In this document: piece by piece, positions 1 through 10,860 of the stretch
Numbering within the stretch: the stretch's first letter is position 1
Layout: the number at the start of each line of letters is the position of its first letter
Program-made: the position numbers and the translations under genes
The notes under the pieces: model-generated
What the model was told of the DNA's origin: nothing
The model's input: the letters and a program-made list of their open reading frames with translations, nothing else
The model's database searches: none
Source of the DNA: Lepidurus packardi
Lineage: Eukaryota; Arthropoda; Branchiopoda; Notostraca; Triopsidae
DNA: 64,000 nt
Direction of reading: 5' to 3'
NCBI GenBank assembly: GCA_023053545.1
Contig: JAKZAN010000001.1
Span: 12,106,024 to 12,170,023 of the forward strand

Positions 1-101
1 CCCTCTTTTCTAAAAGATACAAGGTTTTCGTATGGAGGTTTCTATACGATTTGTGTAAATCCTCTCTTTTTCCTTGAAGCCGAAGGCAATACCTAGTTCT
101 A

Positions 102-355
102 CCGTGTAAAAGTCCAAAAGCAACACGATCGATAACACGAAGGCAAGGGAATTCAAACATTCCCTCGTCTCGTTCTGTTCAGTTTCAAACTTGGTAGCCA
201 AGTCTACAGTTAGACGTGAACAAACAACAAAATTCTAACGTGTAAAAGTCGAAAAGCAACAATGATCGATAACCCGAAGGCAATTCAAGACAATATAAGG
301 CATTCTCTCATCTCGTTCTGTTCAGTTTCAAACTGTGTAGTCAAGTAGTCAGTTG
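102..355. repeat. Two-copy tandem repeat, about 130 bp unit
   Basis: Two diverged copies (about 102-237 and 238-355) share the phrase GTGTAAAAGTC, the phrase CGATAACACGAAGG (CGATAACCCGAAGG in copy two) and the phrase TCTCGTTCTGTTCAGTTTC. No coding potential is convincing. The same pair is present in the other arm near 38174-38427. Confidence 0.6.
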
Positions 356-1158
356 AAATCGTGGTGTGGACCTCGTTGTGGACGAGTTGTGGACCTCATC
401 CAGGACTAGAAACCCCCTGCTGAAGCCAATGAACGACGGTTTGGAATGCACTCAACAAGACCAACATGAAAAGTAAGCTCTCGATTTATTTCTAACCGTT
501 TCATTAGTACAATTATTATTTTTTAGAGTTTTAACGCAATAAAGTATTAACTTGTATCTCCCAACAGGTATTGGTCGCCTGCAAGAGACTCCAAACTACC
601 CAGGGAAAGTATCCGACGCCTCGCCCTAAGGCGCTGAAGAAGCCTGTGTCAACTGCCTCGTCAACCCCTGCGATAAGCCTAGATGATCTACACGATTTAC
701 GTCCCAGCAAGAACTCCATTGACTCTGATATTGGTATTGACCGGTTAGTACCCGCATATTACTCTTCTAAACCAAAAAAGAAGCTTAATACCTTTCTAAT
801 TTATGTTTGTTTTCTTTAATTTCCATAGTTGTCAAAGCGCATTGGGGTTCAACAACACCAAATCTTCTTTCAAGACGAGGTCCACACCGGATCTCGACAA
901 CCTGCTTCAAGATCGACAACCTGCTTCACAGATCTGCTTCAAGACCGAGTACCCACGACCAACCTACCCAAGATACTACCCATATTACTGCGCATTCCAC
1001 CTTCCCAAGCTTAGAGAGCTTATCGAGAGCTTACTTTTCTTGTTGTTCCTGTTGAGTTCATTCCAAACCGTCCTTCAGATTGGCTTCGGTAGGGGTTCCT
1101 AGTCATGGACGAAGCTCACGTCTCGTCCACAACGAGGTCCACACCACGATTTCAACAT
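352..1158. mobile_element. MITE-like unit bounded by ~140-bp inverted repeats (left arm)
   Basis: Sequence 352-490, starting GTTGAAATCGTGGTGTGGAC, recurs inverted and diverged at about 1020-1158, ending in GTCCACACCACGATTTCAAC. The enclosed 0.5 kb has short open frames (for example 571-819 plus) that I do not recognise, and a local repeat of a CGACAACCTGCTTCA phrase near 893-935. Long terminal inverted repeats around a short non-coding core fit a foldback element or MITE. I could not find a clear target-site duplication. The other-arm copy is 37371-38177. Confidence 0.5.
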
Positions 1159-1573
1159 ACTAGAGAATTACAGGAAAGGCTTGCAAGAAGCGTATCATGA
1201 AAAGAAATGTCCGGTTTGTGAGTCGATAAAGCAAGTAAACGACGTTTTCGCAGCAGCGTTGCATGGGTCGGGACGGCGAACTTCGATCTCTTCGACCGGG
1301 ACCAACTGGATCGACAGCTCCACATCAGAAGACACCGAACTTTACAAACCTCCAACAATTCCAACAACAACGAATTTAAGGTGGATGAGCCGAGTACATC
1401 TTATCATGGAATGCCTCCTCTTGTGATTCTGGGAATCATCTGCTCAGAGTTCTTGGGTTGCCTGGCCATTGTTGTTTTCAGACAAATCTTCCGTTCTAGT
1501 TCACGTAATAAGATGTTAAGCTTCATATAATTTCAATTTTCCGGGTTCAATTTTCCCTAATACATTTTACATG

Positions 1574-1846
1574 TTAAAGGTTACTCCGATCTGTTCTACT
1601 CTTCTCCTCCATTTTTCCCTTTCGTATCCGTATGATGAGCAATTTTTTTTTCAGTGGTTTATTTACAAATTGTAAAGCTTCCAAAACTGAATACAGTTCT
1701 GCTGCCATTACCGACGTTTTTATTCGGTAGAGCGAGAGCCACCATCTTGTCTCCGTACTCCACATATATCCCTGCTCCCAAAGTCCAAAGCGTGACTTCC
1801 GTCCCAGATCAAGAACGAGACCTGGATCAAGCTGTAGAGATAGCAT
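1574..1846 (-). pseudogene. RNase H-domain fragment of a non-LTR retrotransposon (left arm)
   Basis: Minus-strand frames contain an RNase H-like core as found at the C-terminus of I/Jockey-type reverse transcriptases. A glycine-rich start (GAGIYVE in one frame) is followed by AELYSVLEALQFVNK in another, so at least one frameshift separates them. No reverse transcriptase is attached on either side. It is an inert fragment. The identical copy in the right arm is 36683-36955. Confidence 0.4.
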
Positions 1847-2425
1847 GTGGTCCCCTGTCAGTGCCAGTTAGGCAAAGTATCGCTATTGAACCGAAAAAGA
1901 GCATTCAACAGCTAATACTGGGCAAAAATGAGTTTTTCTAGAATTTTTTGCAATTTAAAAAAAAAAATTAAAGCGTTATTCGGTTTGTAAACCAAAGTTA
2001 CATGGTTCCTGTCTTTTTAATTCGCACCCGCTTTTACTTGTGGTACGTGGATCTCAATTTCAATTTCATTCCAAGTTTCGTGTATTGGACGGACCGTTCT
2101 GTTTTAAATATATTCACGATTAAACATAGTTAGCTTGGTATTATTATGGTATTTTATTTACCTTTCCCTTGATCACCGTCACCCTAATATGAAACAACGA
2201 GCAAAGGAGTCAGGATTGGTGAGATCACGGGAGTAAGAGGCAGAGCGCAAGTTGTTTTTAAAACCCAAAAAATTAATAACTAAAATTAATACTAAATTTT
2301 AAAAACGATACATGGGGATAATGCTAATGCAATAGCAGCAGGGTGCTACAGAAATTGGGTCTGGATCAATTTTTGGTACAGAATTGATGGAATTGCAGCT
2401 TAATTAAGCTTTTCTCTTCATCTTT
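1847..2425. other. No gene seen; CFAP410 3' flank
   Basis: AT-rich sequence between the RNase H fragment and the CFAP410 stop codon. It presumably holds the CFAP410 3' UTR and poly(A) site, which I could not fix. Confidence 0.4.
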
Positions 2426-4311
2426 TTAATATTCTAATCCTCCAGTTCTTCGGTTCTGTTGCGAAACCACTTCCAAACTCGCTAAATCCAACTCTTGGAT
2501 CAAGCACAACGTAGCCATCAGCAAGTCACTGCCCAAAAAAACATCCATTGCGCTTCATTTTCATAATTTCCAGTACATTTTTAGTTTGTTTACTCGATTT
2601 CGTGGTCTAGACTGCACACTCCTGGAAGGACTCACTCGTTCGTGGCCAAGGGGCGTGGTCGCAGCCATTTGAGGTGTTCCTGGATGCGTCCAACTCCAGG
2701 AATGTCCATTCGCATTTGCTGCGAGTGTAGATAACCCTGTTGGACCTGCTGGCCATACTCGAACAAAGCGGCTGGATTGACATTCAGAGACTCAGGGGGC
2801 GTGGCTTTGCCTGGTCCACTTCGAACGTAATGATAAGGCGGTTCGCCTGCCACGCTGTGTCGACCTGGATTACGTGGTCGGCTAGGACCCGTAATTGCCG
2901 AACTAGACGACGATGAAGGTGATGTAATCATTCCAGGAACAGGACTAAAAAATTATTTCATTTTTATTTTTATTTTTTTTTACTGAATTGGACATCGCTG
3001 GTCAGAGGAGTGCATAGTGGAAGAATCTTCGCATATTACAGCAGGGGTTAATACTTCTGTCCGGCGCCAAACGTCCGCCTACATGAGTTTGTAATAAACT
3101 GTTAATTTACTTTTAAAAGATAATTTTTAGATAATTTTGGAGAAGTTGCCAGACCTCTTGAGTGCTTGAATTGCTGGACCTTCGTGACTGGGAAGGGGCG
3201 TAGGTCTCTTCAGGAGAGATTAGATTGTTGTACGCGTTGTGGGTAGTGTGGGCCACCACTGGGGAAACGACAGCTTGAGCTAAACTGTTCCTCCGGCTCG
3301 AACTTTCCTGTTATGAGACAAAATAAATAAGAACAAACTAGGAAAAAATAGGACATTATTAATAAAATCTTAGGAAAAATTAGAAAAATTAACTAAAATT
3401 AGAAAAATTAGTGAAAAAAGAGAAGAAGTTCAGAAAATAAACACGAAACTTACAGGAATTGACGTTTTGTGTTCTGGCTCGCTTTCGACCGGAGGAAGAT
3501 TTGTTGTAATTGGTTGTTGTAGTACTGGTGATGTAATCTGAGGTGAAGTAACGGGCGTTGGTTGTTTAGCTACTGATACTGGTTGTGGCATTGGAATATA
3601 TTCGTCCTCTTCTTCAGGATCAGGAAGTGTTAGTTCTAGGCCTGTTTTGAGAGCGTCTTTAATCCCTTCTGGTTCCACTGGCACGTCATCTAAGCGTTGG
3701 TGTTGAGGTAAAGCTTTTAAAACGCTGTAACTTTAGATAACTATAGAAAACAATAACAAAAGTGATTACATTAAAGTTACACGAAAGAACGGCGTTAAGC
3801 TTGCAGATAGAGACAGTACACCTTCGACTATCTGCACAGGGGTTGTCTGCCAGCCAGAGGTTTTGCAAATGAGGTAAGTTTTTGAGGTAGCAAACATCTC
3901 TGAGGTCTTGAATACAGTTTTTACGAATGTAGAGCTTCCTTAACTGAGGACAGCTCTGGACAGGCTCCAGGGTGGATATGTTGTTGACACTATATAAGAA
4001 GAGTATAATTAATTCAAAATGTATACATAATTCCGTTGAATAATGCGTCAACTTCCTGTCCTTAAGGTTAACTGATTTGGATTAAAACGCATAGATTAAG
4101 GGAAGTACAAACCGGACCTGAGAGAAAGTACTTCCACATTTCTCATGTAACGAATTGTGCCGACATCGGGTAGCTCACTTCCCCTACACACCAAAAAGAT
4201 AATATAGCTACAGTGGATGCTAATTGGAATAAATGGAAATAGAAAGTTTTACCAGCAGTTGAGCTCCTTAATGGTTTTCAAATCAGACTGTCGAGTTCGC
4301 GCCACAATCAT
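2426..4311 (-). CDS. CFAP410: CFAP410 (C21orf2) ortholog, leucine-rich-repeat ciliary protein, left-arm copy
   Basis: Eight exons join in phase to about 409 residues: 4253-4311, 4118-4183, 3822-3989, 3454-3730, 3155-3307, 2984-3078, 2636-2944 and 2426-2528. All introns are GT-AG; the donor of exon 5 (GTCTGG) is the weakest. The N-terminus MIVARTRQSDLKTIKELNCW and the segment SVNNISTLEPVQSC match the leucine-rich repeats and cap of vertebrate CFAP410. The last exon carries the conserved helical C-terminus (DLLMATLCLIQELDLASLE). Between them lies a low-complexity Pro/Ser linker. In vertebrates the protein acts at the basal body and cilium and binds NEK1; that role is inferred here. Start chosen at 4311 because it aligns with the family N-terminus. 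The gene looks intact. Confidence 0.93.
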
Positions 4312-4486
4312 TTCTTCAGTTCATTTGGTCATTTTTCGTAGTTGGGGACTTGTTTACTATGCAGTTCTATAGTAGGCGTAATCCACTTTGCGACTACTTC
4401 ACGTAATAAAATAGAGCAAAGCAACAAACGAATAAAATGAAAGGAAAAAACACTCACAGTTCCTATCCGCTGTAGTATGTTGCTTA

Positions 4487-6215
4487 TTACAGTTTGCACA
4501 GGTTGGCTCCGTTCCCTCTTTCATGTTTTCGCAGATTGTCGTGGCGTGTTCTCCACCACAGTGCCACATCTATCCCTTGCTCTGCAGACAGAGCTGATAT
4601 GCCCAAATCTTTGACACTTATAGTGTTCAGATGGAGGACCAGATTTAAGCACGAGTTCCCTAGATTACCCTCCTGAAAAATAGAGAGAATTCTAACTCGG
4701 CTTAAATCGCTGAACTTGGAGCTTTGCTCCGTTGCAAGCCCTTTTACTGAGCAGTATAGATGCACACGGCTCCAACGTCAAGCAAGAACTCTTTGTATTC
4801 TTCATACAAAATTACATTTATACTAAGCTGAAGTCTTTGTCGCTCGTCGTCATCATTGGTCAGTTAAAGATTTTAAACGTCTAGAAACATGTGCGAAGTC
4901 TGTTTTTTGTCAGTCATAAATCGTCCTACGGGGGGGCCATGCAAAAGGTACCCCTTTTTTGGCCTGTCAATCGTAGGAGTCAGTTTTCAGCCTAGTTACA
5001 TGTTAGTTACGCCTTTCTCGAGCTCCGTACATCTGGAGTTTAGGGAGAAAGGGTAAAGTTGTCAAAGTTGCATGCAAAGGTTGTAAAATTTAACATTTCG
5101 TCCGAATATATAGCATCTGATGGGTCTTGGTTCAAAGTGATGACCTTTTATTTTTAGGTATCCTAAGTTCAAATAGAATGGCAATTTGACGTTTTCAGAA
5201 ATAAAGTGGAAACGACTAATTTCCTCTTTAACTTCTCCCCCGTTATCTAATGTTCGCTCTTTGTACAGGGCTCTTACCCCGACTAACCCGGCAAAATTCT
5301 CTTCCTCGATCTCCTTTTTAGTCACCCCATGTATGCTTACAATCCCGTGTTGCAGAAACTTTGGTTTGGTTATCCTGGCCTGAACTTTCATTTCCCCTAT
5401 CTGTTTTATCTTTAGGAATCTATCCGTTTCGTCCTGATTGGTCGGGAAAACCAACAGTTCTCCTTCACGCGTTACTTTGATTTTCATTTCTCTCATATTC
5501 GAATCTCCCACCATTTTATTAATTTTGAAGGGGCTTAGCTGATCAAAACTCTCCTCATTTTTTACTGCTCGGTATGCTACCGGGCATTTCTCTTCCGCTT
5601 TCTCCAATTCTTCCTCTGTATCCGTTTCCGTGGTCTTCTACGTTTGCTTCCTACATCTACCTGAGCTTTCTCCCTGCTTTACTTTCTTTACCTTGTTTTT
5701 CCTATAGGAAACCATTTTAAACCCTCCATCTGTTTCTGCATTCTCCGTCTTTAAATCCTGATTTTCGTCCTCCATATCGGAGCTTTCCGAAATCTCAACT
5801 TCTTCGTCTTCTAAATCTGGTAAATTGTATCTCTGCTCGTCCCTCAGCTCTTCACTAGGCCCTCCACCTCTCATCCTCATACAGTTTATAAAAATAAAAA
5901 AAAGGAAAAAGAAAAGAATGGGTTAGGGTAAAAGTATTTTTTTTGAAGATGCCAAATACGAACAAATTGGAAAAAAATATAAAAGTAGATAAGAGAGCAA
6001 AAACAAAACAAAACAAAACTAGTAACCCTAAAATTGTTACCTGGTTCCAAAAGGTTTTGCTGCACTTTTTCTTTGCAATTCTGTACAACCTGTCGGTTTG
6101 GAATCACAAATGGGGATGTTTTCGATGACTGTATAGGGTACAGTAAGGAAAAAAATGAGTCACAGCGAATGCGTTCTACGTAGATCTTTTCAGAATTTAA
6201 ATTAACCTTTGCCAT
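4487..6215 (-). pseudogene. Non-LTR retrotransposon ORF1 (gag-like) remnant, left arm
   Basis: Three open stretches (5886-6215, 5638-5880, 5062-5607) encode an acidic N-terminal region and a folded middle ending in FYLNLGYLKIKGHHFEPRP, just where the zinc knuckles of Jockey-type ORF1 begin. At about 5085 the frame is cut by an unrelated insert of about 0.4 kb. Beyond it (4487-4630) the CCHC knuckle region resumes out of frame. A better preserved relative lies at 39707-40126, where the knuckles read CYKCQRFGHISSVC. No endonuclease or reverse transcriptase follows. The right-arm copy is 19461-21189. Confidence 0.7.
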
Positions 6216-6756
6216 TAGGCATGCTAAAATCCGTTTAGAACGGAATTCTAGGAAAATGCAATCTCCGAAGATTTCTTTCTCACTTTTTCAACACTGGTTA
6301 GACCTCACTTACCGCGTGCAGGTTTGCAAAACTCTCAGCTTACTTTTTGTACAGCCGTTCGCCGTTCCTAATTTCAATTAGATTGCAAGTTTCATTGAGT
6401 TTGAATACGAGAATAAAACTGTGTTTTCACCGTCGAAAATATCCCCAAATACAGCCAAATGGAAACAAAGCAGGAACCTAAAGGAGGACGAGATACTTTG
6501 TCTGACAACCCATGTCACCTTGAAAGATAGCGACACTTTCCCTTAAATTGAGTCGAACAGGTAATTATTTATCCAGATCAGGTCTGGTTCGTCAATCACA
6601 TCTGAGTCACGTAATGTCATTGAAACGTTTGTGGAAATCATAGTTATTGGGCATGATGTTTGCTTTCGCTCTATTAAAAATACCTTGGAATTCCATACTA
6701 GCATTACTTTATTTTAAAGTATTCCGTAAAGATTACATATTACTATTAACTTAAGT
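6216..6756. other. No gene seen
   Basis: Flank between the ORF1 remnant and the cathepsin-like pseudogene. It may include the 5' UTR of the non-LTR element and the 3' UTR of the pseudogene (AATAAA-type signal near 6710 on the minus strand). Nothing else is supported. Confidence 0.3.
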
Positions 6757-7965
6757 TCAGTCCGTTTCGACAGTGATGGGCATCGTAGCGATGCTGCAAA
6801 AATTGACACCTCGCCGCACTTTTCCGCAGCCGTGAACTCCCCAGAAAGGTCCGTATGAATTGCGGATCAGCCAGTAGTCAATGCCTTCTGGACTTGTTCC
6901 GTACTCAACGATACTGACGACATGATTCTGATCCAGAGGAGGGCAATCCACATAGTCCAGAACGCCGTCGCTGCAAAAAAACACCAAAACGTGTAAATTA
7001 ATTAGCAAAATTGACTTTTTCGACTATTACTTACGCTAACCAAAAGAAATCTCCCTTAGCATAAATTTAGCAGTGATTGGTCCGTGGGTAGCTATGAGGT
7101 GTTTCAAGTATAGTTCTTCATCGCAAGGCCAAATACTACAAGTTTTCACCGCAGCGGCGACGTGCAAAAGGGTCGAAACGGCATGTTTGGTCCTAAATAC
7201 AAATGTGTACTCAACTCGAGTGTTGATTTTTCGAGTAGATTTACCAGGGCGACATAAGGGTAAGATTCTTCCGATTGTAGACCATAATCGATAATGTAGT
7301 TCAGGGTAGTATTGCTGAACATACCATCGCAGCCTTTATTGCCATAAGGCCGAGAGCAGTCCACCAACTGTATTGCTCACTATTAGATAACATTAGTAGT
7401 AGATTACCAATCATACAAATTAGTTAATTTAACTGCATGCCTTAAGCGAGTGTATGTTTTGTGTTGATAGCAATTCATGAATTCAACGGTGGAAGTGACA
7501 CCAAAAGCCCAACAGGAACCATATTGTACTGGACGTTGGTCTTTAACGTTGGGCAAACAGTTACTCGTCCGGTAATCAACTTCGTCAGGATCTTCTCGCG
7601 GATTAAAAGGAGGAATACTCTGACGATTACTTTTTCTCAAATGGAATCATAGGAACGATGCCTGTTAGGGTTCTTCTGTGTGATCCGACAGTTGTGTTTG
7701 CTTGAGCGTGTACGGAAACGTGCCAGTAGCTGCTGCTTCGTTGTGGGTTGCGGCGTAACGACCGTTGTCTCTCCAAATGGTATGACGATACGCTTCTACC
7801 GCGGCGTTTGAATAACGTTTGCGGTAAAGAATCTATGGTTAGGACAGCGTATTAAAACCAGCGTTACACATACAAATTACTGGATATTATGTCAATAAAA
7901 AACGACACAAATTTACTCTTGGGTATTAAATTTCGAGAATATTACTAACCTTGAATGCTTCTCAT
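6757..7965 (-). pseudogene. Papain-family cysteine protease (cathepsin L-like) pseudogene, left arm
   Basis: The minus strand carries, in order, a short exon MRSIQ with a GT donor; an I29-type propeptide (IWRDNGRYAATHNE) ended by a stop; the catalytic cysteine block QYGSCWAFG; the block LVDCSRPYGNKGCDG; and the histidine/asparagine block NHVVSIVEYGTSPEG with RNSYGPFWG. The frame changes several times. Before LVDC two extra bases (TA) break the expected SEQQLVDC. The third catalytic motif is altered (NHVV, NSYG). The family is lysosomal or digestive, but this copy cannot make a full protein. The other-arm copy is 17711-18919. Confidence 0.8.
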
Positions 7966-8660
7966 TCTGAATCGTACTCCGCTCTGACTATTTGTATGAC
8001 TACCACGGGGAAAAATAAGTGAACACAAAGTTCAAACTGCACTTTGGAGAGATTGGAAAAATCACTGTTTGAACCAAGTGCACTTGGACATGAAGAATGA
8101 AACTATGGGATTCTTCCCAGAACGTTTATACCTACTATCCAAACGCTGAACCCTTTCATACAATCCAAATATAACAGTATTTTGAGAAAATAGAACGGTT
8201 AGACATTTTCTACTTTGTACTCCGTTCCCTCATATCCGTTCCGTACACCCTCATGAGAGAAGTTTTGCCGGTTAGAAACAAACGAAATGTGAATGCTTAT
8301 CCGGCTACGGATTTACGGATTACGGATTACAGTTACGGATTGACTTTTGCATGCCATGTTTTGAAAGACACCGTTGTCACCGCTAATAAAGGTACATATT
8401 TGTACTATGTGTATGTGCACTATGTGTATTTCGTTAGCCATTTCATATTGTGCCATACAATATAGTAAAGCGTATGCTTTTTGAGAACAAGTTTAAGCAA
8501 ATATTAATATAAATATTAAAAAAAATTTAAAGGTCATCATTGTTTAATATTCATTAGTTGTGATCTCAAGTAGATTAAATAAATCACATTTTTTATATAA
8601 ATTTCTTTCATCCCATTTTCATCGTTTTTTCCATCGCTTTCAACTAATTTCATCGCTTCC
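7966..8660. other. No gene seen; AT-rich with short simple repeats
   Basis: It holds a run of ACGGATT-like repeats near 8307-8340 and TATGTGTA repeats near 8400-8430. The small open frame 8253-8465 has no recognisable feature and is duplicated in the other arm. Confidence 0.3.
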
Positions 8661-8972
8661 TTATTCATCATCGTAGTGGAACCTAAAAGTTTGACCCCCT
8701 ACCAAACGCTCTACTTCTACGGTTCCCCATTGGCAGTTCGACGGAAGTTTACAGGCTTTCTCGACAACCATGTGACACTTCTTTTTCCTATAAAAAAAAA
8801 ACATTATAGAGCGTTAGATTTAGGAGTGGTACTGAAAAAAGTCCTCTGTTAAGATACCATGCTGAAGCGATACGTGGATCAATGTAAAATTTCTTCGTAT
8901 TCTGCGGGTCTCCGGCAGGATCTCTTGACTCTTATGGTTGAGAAAGACTGCTGCTTCAATAAACAGTTTTTC
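8661..8972 (-). pseudogene. Truncated duplicate: last two exons of the unrecognised five-exon gene
   Basis: Exons 4 and 5 of the gene at 15097-17015 are present here as 8833-8972 and 8661-8787 on the minus strand, identical as far as I can read. Everything upstream is missing because the inverted duplication ends at 9022, inside intron 3. The copy has no promoter or start and is a by-product of the rearrangement. Confidence 0.85.
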
Positions 8973-9023
8973 CTAAAACGATAGTTAACTGATTACGTGC
9001 CAATAGCGATATTGTATAAAGTC

Positions 9024-9276
9024 CTGAAAGAGGACGCCTACGAATCTATCCAGGCGGGAGACTGTACAGCTATAGTCCCACTAGATCTTAAACAGGCATA
9101 TGACTCGGTTTGGTCTAGCAAGCAATTAGCAAAATTAGGGGAAATAGGCTTTAAAGGAAAAATATTACAGATTGTACAGGACTTGCTTACGAACAGGACA
9201 ATGGAAGTCAGAATAGGTGCGACTACATAAAGAAAAGTAAGCTTAAGTAAAGGTATACCACAGGGATCAGTTGTAG
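9024..9276 (+). pseudogene. Non-LTR (Jockey-like) reverse transcriptase fragment at the palindrome junction
   Basis: Plus-strand frame with the RT segment TAIVPLDLKQAYDSVWSSKQ, followed after a stop by KGIPQGS, which are conserved reverse transcriptase blocks. It is a piece of about 250 bp. The same piece, inverted, is at 43065-43315 within a longer RT fragment. It begins two bases after the end of the left arm, so it sits exactly on the rearrangement breakpoint. Confidence 0.75.
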
Positions 9277-10860
9277 AGCTCTGTCACTAACAGTGACAGA
9301 GTTCAGGCGCCGGTAGTCGACACAGAAACGCCACGTCCCGTCTTTCTTTTCTACGAGAAAGACAGGCGAGGCCCCGGGCTACGAGCTGGTTCTACTACTC
9401 CCGCCTCCGTCATTTCTTCGACCTGTTTTCAATAATGTCTTTCTTCCGATAAGCGCTTCGGTACTTGCGAAATGGGCTTTGCGTTGCCCGTATGAATTTC
9501 GTGTTCTACCGCATTACATATTCCCAGATCAGAGGAGCTAGCTGCAAAACATTCCCTATGTTTCTTTAGCACCTTTAAAAGTGCCTCCCGCTGGACCCCA
9601 TCTAATGAACCTGACATACATCTTTCCAAATCACAGTCCGTGACTGTACCTTGGTTATTGAAGTTCTCTTTTGATACGTGTTCTTCGACATTCCCTAAGG
9701 CAGTATCTGCGCTGATCCACTGAGCCTCTCGACTGAAATTTGTAATCATTAAAACCCCTTTTCCACCCTCCAAAGTGGCTAAACTTCGGCCCACACTTAG
9801 CCCTTTTTCAAGAAGCAAGCCTTTCTCAGCTTCTACTAATACTGTCGCTTGATTGCTGCTCACTGCCAAGGAATCTCCCTCCTCTGCCAGCCTGATTGCA
9901 CTTCCCCTGCTTATTGGGGAAACAACTGACATTGGTATAGCGGACCGTGCGGGAACTGTCTTTGATTCCGACGTCCTTACTTTAACAGTACAAGTAAAGG
10001 TTCCATCCCCCTTTGGCTCAACTTGAAGTGGCATTTGGCTAAACAAACATTTTTCAGCATCGAATAACTTCTCACTGCTGCTGTCAGATTTATTCGCAGC
10101 TTTTTCTTCAATAGTTTGTTCATCTACGACTAACTGCACGGCTACGGTATCGGACTTCCTCATGTCTGACGGTAAAGGGGATACTCCTTCAACCCGGTCA
10201 GGTCCGGACCCTTGAACTTCACGATGTCCAACCAAGCTAAATCCTTCTTCTGCGTATCTCAGAATGACCTCCCCTAGTTGACTGAGCAAGTCATTACCCA
10301 CAATCAAATCTGCTAAGCCAGTGTTACAAACGGACGGCCTTCGTTCGAAGTTCCTTCCCCATGAAATTTACGGTTAGCCAAGCCCCTCCCCGGACATTGG
10401 CTAAGTTCCCGTTAGCTACTACAATTTCAGGACCTTCCACTTTTCCAGTTGCGCGTTACGCTTGATCACCCAGTCTTCTGAAACCACACTAACTGCAGCT
10501 CCAGTGTCTATGATAGCTACTGTTGCTTTCTCATTACAAAGTACGGTTTCCCTAATAAGACTCGGACCAAACACATAAATGACGGGGATTATGATTGCAC
10601 TGGCGGCCCTTCCCCTGGGAGCCGTCAGCCCTAGTTTTCCGACTCGAATTGGGCCCCAGCCGCCGGCTGACATACGTTCCCCGCGCTAGACGAGCACCCC
10701 TTCGTTTGTACTATGGCGCATGCTAGGTGCTACTCTACCGCTCTCCCTGGGTTCGCTCCGGCAATTGCGTGCAATATGCCCCGACCTTTTACATTTAAAG
10801 CAAATGGGAGAACCTTCGTGCGTCCAAGAACTAAAGGGAGGATAATGGCCAACCTATACC
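9277..10860 (-). pseudogene. Gypsy gag knuckle, protease and start of reverse transcriptase (fragment)
   Basis: Read on the minus strand from 10860: a CCHC zinc knuckle (CFKCKRSGHIARNC, near 10760-10800), an aspartic protease (IIDTGAAVSVVS, then after a frameshift LIVGNDLLSQLG), a linker of about 290 residues (9429-10307), and the first RT block ([16 protein letters not shown], near 9310-9375) ending in FCVDYRRL at the junction. Several frameshifts and the absence of the remaining pol make it inert. The upstream part 10402-10860 is also present at 43786-44244. Confidence 0.75.

Larger units (their letters stand above)
1..9022. repeat. Left arm of a giant inverted duplication
   Basis: This arm is the reverse complement of 16654-38528 once a 12,853-bp insertion is removed. 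Paired coordinates sum to 38529 for the outer part (1 to about 4042) and to 25676 for the inner part (about 4042 to 9022), with no net indel inside either part. I saw only a few differences, for example interrupted versus pure T/A homopolymer near 2960 and 35550. The arm runs off the left edge of the window, so its true length is unknown. Identity stops at 9022, where this arm joins a non-LTR reverse transcriptase fragment. Confidence 0.97.

Noticed and set aside
571-819. 82-residue frame inside the inverted-repeat unit
   Set aside because: No domain, no splice support, and the unit looks like a non-coding foldback element.
8253-8465. 70-residue frame conserved in both arms
   Set aside because: Conservation simply reflects the recent inverted duplication; the sequence is made of simple repeats.
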